A stretch of 10,996 nt of DNA from Planctomycetota bacterium (lineage in GTDB: Bacteria; Planctomycetota; UBA1135; UBA2386), in contig QJVU01000148.1 in NCBI GenBank assembly GCA_003235605.1, positions 1-10,996 of the forward strand, read 5' to 3'. Below are positions 6,362 through 10,996 of the stretch, piece by piece. Below the pieces are notes generated by a model. It was not told the origin of the DNA and did no database searches. It saw only the letters and a program-made list of their open reading frames with translations. A program made the position numbers and the translations under genes. The first letter of the stretch is position 1. Every line of letters begins with the position of its first letter.

Positions 6362-8116
6362 ATGCGCCCACTCCAGACGCGCCCGGCATGGCGTGCCGGA
6401 TCTATTCCCTTGGTCTTTTCCCTGGTCCTGGCCGCTTTCTGGACTCCAGGGCACGCCCAGGAGAAGACCACCACGCGGCCCAACCGAACCAGCAAGGACA
6501 CGAGCAACGAAGCCGCGAGCCAACCACAGGCCCGGCGCCGCGGTGAACGTCGTGGTCGTGAGCGCAGCCCTCGTCAGCCAGGCGGCGGTCCGCGCGCCCG
6601 GATGCTGGCGATCAAGGCAGGCACCATCCACCCGGTCTCGGGACCGGACATCGAAAACGGTGTGCTCCTGGTGCAGCGTGGCAGGATTCAGGCCATCGGT
6701 CCGGCCAGCGCAGTGCGGATCCCTGCCGGTGCTACCGTGCTCGAATACCCCCAGGGACATGTCTACCCCGGCCTCGTGGATGCGCTGTCCAGCGCGTATG
6801 CGGACGCCACGGACCTGGTCTTCGGGGGCACCAATGCCGGCTCAGACTTCCAGGAGGCCCTCAACCGGGACCACGAGCCCTCCAGGAAGATCGTGGAGAG
6901 TGGCATCACGACGGCCTACGTCAGCAACCGCTCGGCATCCGCGTGGCGCGGACTGGGCGCGATCATCCGGCCGCGCACGGACGGCTTCCAACGCTTCCGC
7001 GACCGCCCCCACGGCGGCGTGGAACTGCGCATGACCACCGGCACCCAGGGTAGCCACGCCCTCATGCGACAGAAGCAGATGCTGTCCTGCGGCAAGGCCT
7101 TCGACGCCCTCGAGGCCTATGAGAAGAAGCTCAAGGACCACGACAAGGCGATCCAGGAGTACGACAAGAAGTACAAGGAGTATCTCGACTACTTCCGCAA
7201 CAAGAAGAAGGCGGCCCGCCCCGGCCCAAGGCGCGGCAGCGGAACGCCGGGAAAGGACCGCGGCAAGGTCGACCAGGATCGAAACGAGGGAGCCGGTCAG
7301 GGACGCCCCAAGACAGAGCCTCCCAAGAAGGAACCCCCCAAGAAAGAACCTCCGAAGAAGGAGCCTCCGAAGAAGGAGCCCCCCAAGAAAGAACCCCCGA
7401 AGGAGCAGCCCACCACCAAGGAAACCAAGCAGGCACCCACGGGGCAGGGAGGCACCGAGACCGCCAAGACCGGACCTGGCGCCAAGGACCCCAAGGCACC
7501 CAAGAAGCCGCAGTATCCCAAGCCCGTACAGAAGGTCCCGGCGAGCGAAGCGCTCTTGAAGGTGAAGCGGGGTGACCTGCCCCTTCGGGTCGAGGCCCAC
7601 CGCGAGGATGAGATCCGCGCGGTGTTGAGGATGGCACGGGAGAAGGAGATCCCCCAGGTCACCCTGGAGCACGCCAGCGAGGCCAGCGCCATGGCCCGGG
7701 AGCTGGTGGAGGCCGGAACGCCGGTGGTGATCACGGACCTGCTGCCCGGGCCCGCCGAGGGCACGTACGAAGAGAGGCGCGACGGCACCCTGCCGCAGAA
7801 GCTCCATGAGGCCGGGGTGGCCGTGGCAATCGCCACCGGCGGGGGCGCCGGGGCCGCGGAACATCTGGCCATGAAGGCAGCGTGGGCCTGTGGCCACGGC
7901 CTGCCCGAGGACGCCGCCATTCGCGCCATCACGTTGACCGCCGCCGAGATCCTGGGGGTCGCCACCCATGTGGGCAGTCTCGAACGGGGCAAGGTCGCCG
8001 ACGTGTTGGTCACCTCCGGCCCACTCCTCGAGAGCGATACCCGGGTGCTGCGGGTGATCTCCCAGGGCGAGACCCAGTTCGATGCCAAGGCCGCCCGGCC
8101 AAAGGAGGGCAAATGA
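6362..8116 (+). CDS. Secreted amidohydrolase-like protein A with Lys/Pro-rich insert; metal site degenerate
   Basis: A 584-residue protein of the imidazolonepropionase-like amidohydrolase group (COG1228). The signal peptide has a likely cleavage after PGHA (A32). A basic, disordered stretch rich in Arg follows (about 55-80). The N-terminal beta-sandwich is recognisable (IKAGTIHPVSG...IENGVLLVQRGRIQAIGP), as is the C-terminal part (ITLTAAEILGVATHVGSLERGKVADVLV). Between them the metal ligands are mostly gone. The usual 'GLIDAHTH' is GLVDALSS (137-144), the strand-5 His position is Glu in VEAHREDEI (410-418), and the strand-8 'GTD' is ATGG (491-494). Only H437 in LEHASEA keeps its place. Residues about 245-395 are a charged insert: a coiled-coil-like stretch, then PPKKE repeats. 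AGGA at 6351-6354 supports the start. The gene heads an operon of four paralogues and overlaps the next by 4 bp. Hydrolase activity is doubtful. Confidence 0.82.
   Translation: MRPLQTRPAWRAGSIPLVFSLVLAAFWTPGHAQEKTTTRPNRTSKDTSNEAASQPQARRRGERRGRERSPRQPGGGPRARMLAIKAGTIHPVSGPDIENGVLLVQRGRIQAIGPASAVRIPAGATVLEYPQGHVYPGLVDALSSAYADATDLVFGGTNAGSDFQEALNRDHEPSRKIVESGITTAYVSNRSASAWRGLGAIIRPRTDGFQRFRDRPHGGVELRMTTGTQGSHALMRQKQMLSCGKAFDALEAYEKKLKDHDKAIQEYDKKYKEYLDYFRNKKKAARPGPRRGSGTPGKDRGKVDQDRNEGAGQGRPKTEPPKKEPPKKEPPKKEPPKKEPPKKEPPKEQPTTKETKQAPTGQGGTETAKTGPGAKDPKAPKKPQYPKPVQKVPASEALLKVKRGDLPLRVEAHREDEIRAVLRMAREKEIPQVTLEHASEASAMARELVEAGTPVVITDLLPGPAEGTYEERRDGTLPQKLHEAGVAVAIATGGGAGAAEHLAMKAAWACGHGLPEDAAIRAITLTAAEILGVATHVGSLERGKVADVLVTSGPLLESDTRVLRVISQGETQFDAKAARPKEGK
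7319..7408 (+). repeat. 15-bp tandem repeat encoding PPKKE units
   Basis: Five exact PPKKE codon units (7319-7393) and a divergent sixth, PPKEQ (7394-7408), occupy residues 320-349 of protein A. At the DNA level units 2 and 5 are identical, as are units 3 and 4. This suggests expansion by slippage or unequal exchange while the peptide repeat was kept. The array sits within a longer Lys/Pro/Gln/Thr-rich linker. Confidence 0.92.
8104..8108 (+). promoter_or_regulatory. Strong ribosome binding site for amidohydrolase-like gene B
   Basis: GGAGG (within AAAGGAGGG) ends 4 nt before ATG 8113. It decides the start of gene B, whose frame is otherwise open far upstream inside gene A. Confidence 0.8.
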
Positions 8117-9261
8117 CGTTGCTTTCGAGAACGGGGTGCATCGCCCTGGTCCTCGTCGCCGGCCAGGCAACCACCAAGGCAACTGCCCAGGAGCGCGACC
8201 TGTTGGTGAAGGTGCCCCGCCTCATGGTGGCGCCGGACAACATCCTGACTGACGGAGCCATCCTGATCCGCAATGGCAAGGTGCAGTTCGTGGGCGCCGA
8301 GATCCCCGAAGACGCCGCCAAGCGAGCCCGGACGGTGGAGTTTTCCGGGATGCTGGTGCCCGGCTTCATCAACGCCCACTCCAACCTCGGCCACGGCGCC
8401 AACCTGGCGGAGAGGATCGACTCCTTCACCCCGGAGCTGTTGGCCAGCGACGCCTTCGATCCTTTCGTCGACCAGCTGCTGGCCGCGGCCAGGGCCGGAA
8501 TCACGACCGTGGGCCTGTCGCCCCAATCCACGAACACCTTCGCCGGACAGGCAGCCATGGTGCAGACCGGCAAGGTCGGCAAGATCGTCGCCGACTCTGC
8601 CTATCTACAGATGTCGTTCACCAAGGAAGCACGCGATCAGAACCGCTACCCGACCTCGCGCATGGGCGCCGCCGAGCTGATCCGCAACTCCTTCAAGGAG
8701 GCCAGCGGTCCCTTGGGCGCCACCAGCTCGCAGCTCAAGGTCCTGGGTGAGGTCGCACACGGCAGCCGCCGGGTGGCGTTCCACGCCAGCACCCAGGCCG
8801 ACATCATGGCTGCCCTCGACCTGGCCCAGGAGCTGTCGCTGCAGCCGATCCTGATGGGCGCCGAGGAACTCCACAAGTGCCTCGATCGCCTGCCGCAGGT
8901 GAACGCATCCGTGGTGCTGTCACCCCTTGGCTTCGACAGCAAGAAGCAACGCCTGGAGCTGCCGGCCAAGCTCGAGAAGCGAGACATCCCGTTCGCTTTC
9001 ATGGCCGAGCGCCAGGTCGACCTTCGCCTGTCGGCTGCGCTGGCGGTGCGCCACGGCGCGTCGCGCAGGGCCGCCATGCGGGCGCTCACCGAAGGCGCCG
9101 CCAAGATGCTGGGAATGGAGGCGCAGGTGGGCAACCTCTTCCAGGGCAAGAGCGCGAACTTCTGCGTGTTCAGCGGCGATCCCACCGACCTCACCTCGCG
9201 TCTGGTCGCCGTCTACATCGCCGGGAGGGAGATTCCCCTTCAGCAGGAGACTGCAAAGTGA
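8113..9261 (+). CDS. Secreted amidohydrolase-like protein B; metal site incomplete
   Basis: A 382-residue amidohydrolase-fold protein, second of four paralogues. A signal peptide with core CIALVLVAG ends near ATA (A25), followed by QERDLLVKV. The sandwich motif GAILIRNGKVQFVG and the C-terminal ALTEGAAKMLGMEAQVGNLFQGKSANFCVFSGDPTD fit the COG1228 group. The 'DAHTH' site is NAHSN (87-91), so the first His (H89) stays and the second is Asn. The strand-5 His is kept (H224 in VAFHASTQADI). The strand-6 'EHG' is LMGAEEL, with no His. The strand-8 'GTD' is FMAER, with Glu299 perhaps replacing Asp. It lacks the Lys-rich insert of protein A. The ATG overlaps the stop of gene A (ATGA), and AGGAG (9245-9249) near its end serves gene C. 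It could be a pseudoenzyme or a protein with an altered metal site. Confidence 0.82.
   Translation: MTLLSRTGCIALVLVAGQATTKATAQERDLLVKVPRLMVAPDNILTDGAILIRNGKVQFVGAEIPEDAAKRARTVEFSGMLVPGFINAHSNLGHGANLAERIDSFTPELLASDAFDPFVDQLLAAARAGITTVGLSPQSTNTFAGQAAMVQTGKVGKIVADSAYLQMSFTKEARDQNRYPTSRMGAAELIRNSFKEASGPLGATSSQLKVLGEVAHGSRRVAFHASTQADIMAALDLAQELSLQPILMGAEELHKCLDRLPQVNASVVLSPLGFDSKKQRLELPAKLEKRDIPFAFMAERQVDLRLSAALAVRHGASRRAAMRALTEGAAKMLGMEAQVGNLFQGKSANFCVFSGDPTDLTSRLVAVYIAGREIPLQQETAK
9245..9249 (+). promoter_or_regulatory. Ribosome binding site for GTG-started gene C
   Basis: AGGAG lies 8 nt before GTG 9258. It supports a GTG start placed directly before the signal peptide; the frame is open further upstream inside gene B. 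Confidence 0.7.
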
Positions 9262-10529
9262 AGATCAACCTGAGCTCCGCAGGAAACGGTGACAGGCGCT
9301 CGACGCGCCTGGCCGCTCTTGTCCTCGGGATGGCCATGCTCGCCATTCCAGCCCCTGCCCAGCAGGAGGCGGTCGTCCTCAAAGGCGCCACCATCTACCC
9401 GGTGTCCGGTACCGTGATCGAGAACGGCGTGGTGATCCTGGCCGGCGGCAAGATCCAGGCGATCGGAGGCGCCGATACCGAGACGCCTTCAGGGGCAAGG
9501 GTCATCGACGTCACCGGCAAGGTCATCACACCGGGCCTGATCGATGCCGGGACCACCCTCAGCGTGAACGCGCGGGACGCCAACGAACAGGTCGAGGAAG
9601 TCACCCCGCAGATGCGGATCGTCGACGCCATCGACCCCGGGCACAAGGTGTTCGACGCAGTGCGCCGCCACGGTGTGACGACGGTGCAGATCAACCCGGG
9701 CAATCGCAACGTCATTGGCGGCCTCGGCGCGGTGGTCAAGACTCATGGTGCAACCGTGGACCAGATGCTGGTCAAAGACGCCTCCGCCCTGCGCATGGCC
9801 ATGGGCTCAGAGCCATCGAATGGCAACCGGGCGATCCGCTACGGAACGCCCGTGGGTCTCTACTACCGGCGACCTACGACGCGGATGGGCGTCGTCTGGG
9901 TTGCTCGCAAGGCGTTCTACGACGCCATGAGCTACCGCGAGGAGCGCACCCTCGCCGGGCCTGACAAGACCCCTCCCGAAGATCCCGGCATGGAGGTCCT
10001 GCTCCAGGTGCTGGACGGCAAGCTGCAGGTGCACACCACGGCCCGGGCCGAGCAGGACATCCGCACGGCGCTGCGGTTGGCCGACGAGTTCGGCTACAAA
10101 ACCGTGATCGAGGGTGCCATCGAGGCCTACCGCTGCGTGGACCTGGTGGCCGCGGCCAAGGCCAAGGTGATCTTCGCTCCCCCCAGCGCCAACGGGGTGG
10201 GCAACCCCGACGGTGCCGAGGGCCGCTACCACACCCTCTCGTTGCTGGCGAAGGCCGGTGTGCCGTTCGCCATCCAGACAGAGTCCAGCCTCGGCGAGCG
10301 CCATCTCGTCTACGAGGCCATGGTGGCCATGCGCAACGGCCTCTCCTTCGACAAGGCCCTGGCCGCCGTCACCCTGACGCCTGCACAGGTGCTGGGCATC
10401 GACACACAGGTCGGCTCCCTGGATGCAGGCAAGGACGCAGACATCGTGGTCTGGTCCCACAAGCCCTTCGACCCGACCTCCACGGTTGAACGCCTGTTCA
10501 TCAACGGCCGGGAGGTCATCAAGCCATGA
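9258..10529 (+). CDS. Secreted amidohydrolase-like protein C; metal ligands replaced
   Basis: A 423-residue amidohydrolase-fold protein. The GTG start overlaps the stop of gene B (GTGA). The signal peptide has core LAALVLGMAMLAIPAP and a likely cleavage after APA (A34). The fold is clear from VVLKGATIYPVSG, VITPGLIDAG, GVTTVQINPGNRNVIGG and the long C-terminal AVTLTPAQVLGIDTQVGSLDAGKDADIVVW. The metal ligands are missing: 'DAHTH' is DAGTT (96-100), the strand-5 'HAHRAEDI' is HTTARAEQDI (259-268), the strand-6 'EHG' is IEGAIEAY (284-291), and the strand-8 'GTD' is QTES with Glu342. The backbone pattern around each site is well kept, so this reads as replacement rather than decay. The first half closely matches the visible part of gene D. 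It is likely exported, and the ligand or substrate is unknown. Confidence 0.86.
   Translation: MKINLSSAGNGDRRSTRLAALVLGMAMLAIPAPAQQEAVVLKGATIYPVSGTVIENGVVILAGGKIQAIGGADTETPSGARVIDVTGKVITPGLIDAGTTLSVNARDANEQVEEVTPQMRIVDAIDPGHKVFDAVRRHGVTTVQINPGNRNVIGGLGAVVKTHGATVDQMLVKDASALRMAMGSEPSNGNRAIRYGTPVGLYYRRPTTRMGVVWVARKAFYDAMSYREERTLAGPDKTPPEDPGMEVLLQVLDGKLQVHTTARAEQDIRTALRLADEFGYKTVIEGAIEAYRCVDLVAAAKAKVIFAPPSANGVGNPDGAEGRYHTLSLLAKAGVPFAIQTESSLGERHLVYEAMVAMRNGLSFDKALAAVTLTPAQVLGIDTQVGSLDAGKDADIVVWSHKPFDPTSTVERLFINGREVIKP
10510..10515 (+). promoter_or_regulatory. Ribosome binding site for gene D
   Basis: GGGAGG lies 10 nt before ATG 10526, inside the end of gene C. It supports the ATGA-overlapping start. 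Confidence 0.6.
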
Positions 10530-10996
10530 GTCTCATGAACCCGACGCGCTCCCTAGCCTTTGCGGCCATCGCCGCTTCCCTGTCCCTTCCTCTCGCCGCC
10601 CAGGACATCGTCGCCATCAAGGCCCAGAAGCTGATCACGATCTCCGGCGCTCCCCTCACCGATGCCGTGGTCCTGATCGAGAACGGCAAGATCAAGACCA
10701 TCGGCAGCAGCAAGGAGGTCGAGGTGCCATGGGACGCCAAGGTCATCGACGCCAGCAAGCAGGTGGTGATGCCCACCTATGTCATCGCCCACACCTACGG
10801 TGGCATGACCCGTGGCAACGAGAACATGGCCAACGTGCCCTACCTGACGGTGCAGGACGCGGTGGATCCGGCCTCGGGCTATTTCGAAGAGTCCCTGCGC
10901 AACGGCGTCGGCACCGTCCACGTGATCCCGGGGAACCAAACCCTGATCGGCGGCTCCGGCATGGTGGTCAAACCCTATGGCAAGACCGTGGAGGAC
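10526..10996 (+). CDS. Secreted amidohydrolase-like protein D (3' end beyond window)
   Basis: 157 residues are visible and the frame is open at the right edge. The ATG overlaps the stop of gene C (ATGA). The signal peptide has core LAFAAIAASLSLPLAA with cleavage near LAA (A25), then QDIVAIKAQKL. The N-terminal sandwich (AVVLIENGKIKTIG) and the first barrel segment (GVGTVHVIPGNQTLIGGSGMVVKPYG) place it with the other three, closest to C. The first metal motif reads IAHTYGG (87-93), so His89 is kept but the second His of HxH is Tyr91. The remaining ligands lie outside the window. It is the fourth member of the tightly overlapped operon, and more members may follow. Confidence 0.85.
   Translation, partial: MSLMNPTRSLAFAAIAASLSLPLAAQDIVAIKAQKLITISGAPLTDAVVLIENGKIKTIGSSKEVEVPWDAKVIDASKQVVMPTYVIAHTYGGMTRGNENMANVPYLTVQDAVDPASGYFEESLRNGVGTVHVIPGNQTLIGGSGMVVKPYGKTVED

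Noticed and set aside
6362..10996. Reading the amidohydrolase-like genes as pseudogenes
   Set aside because: There are no frameshifts or internal stops, each has a signal peptide and ribosome binding site, and junction overlaps are preserved; loss of ligands alone does not make them broken genes.

Overview
The window is GC-rich, gene-dense bacterial DNA, most likely from a planctomycete-like bacterium. The evidence is secreted proteins with WEWDG-type kelch-like repeats, a LeuRS of the 'MGPL..SKPW' type, a secreted beta-propeller with an 'IPND..LKG..VYVQ' tail, and runs of secreted amidohydrolase-like paralogues. This is judged from sequence style alone; Myxococcota or Acidobacteriota are not excluded. 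No tRNA, rRNA, CRISPR array, insertion sequence or phage gene was seen, and no stretch over 300 bases lacks a gene.

Left part (1-3599, minus strand): leuS (leucyl-tRNA synthetase) is followed after 2 nt by a 101-aa uncharacterised protein. After an 89-bp gap comes a secreted kelch-like repeat protein that runs off the left edge. Divergent from leuS is a small two-helix membrane protein with a coiled-coil tail (3615-3959, plus).

Middle (4006-6116, minus strand): a secreted WD40-like/TolB-type beta-propeller protein is followed after 26 bp by a class I SAM methyltransferase resembling bacterial phospholipid N-methyltransferase (PmtA). A 245-bp divergent intergenic region (6117-6361) separates this pair from the right-hand operon.

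Right part (6362-10996, plus strand): four consecutive secreted amidohydrolase-fold proteins of the imidazolonepropionase-like (COG1228) type are joined by ATGA, GTGA and ATGA stop/start overlaps, and the last is cut by the window edge. All four have signal peptides, yet none keeps an intact HxH metal motif, and the other metal ligands are lost in a different pattern in each copy. The first also carries a long Lys/Pro/Glu-rich insert with five exact PPKKE units. The frames are open and the joints tight, so these look like maintained, possibly non-enzymatic, exported proteins made together. This is the most interesting feature of the window.
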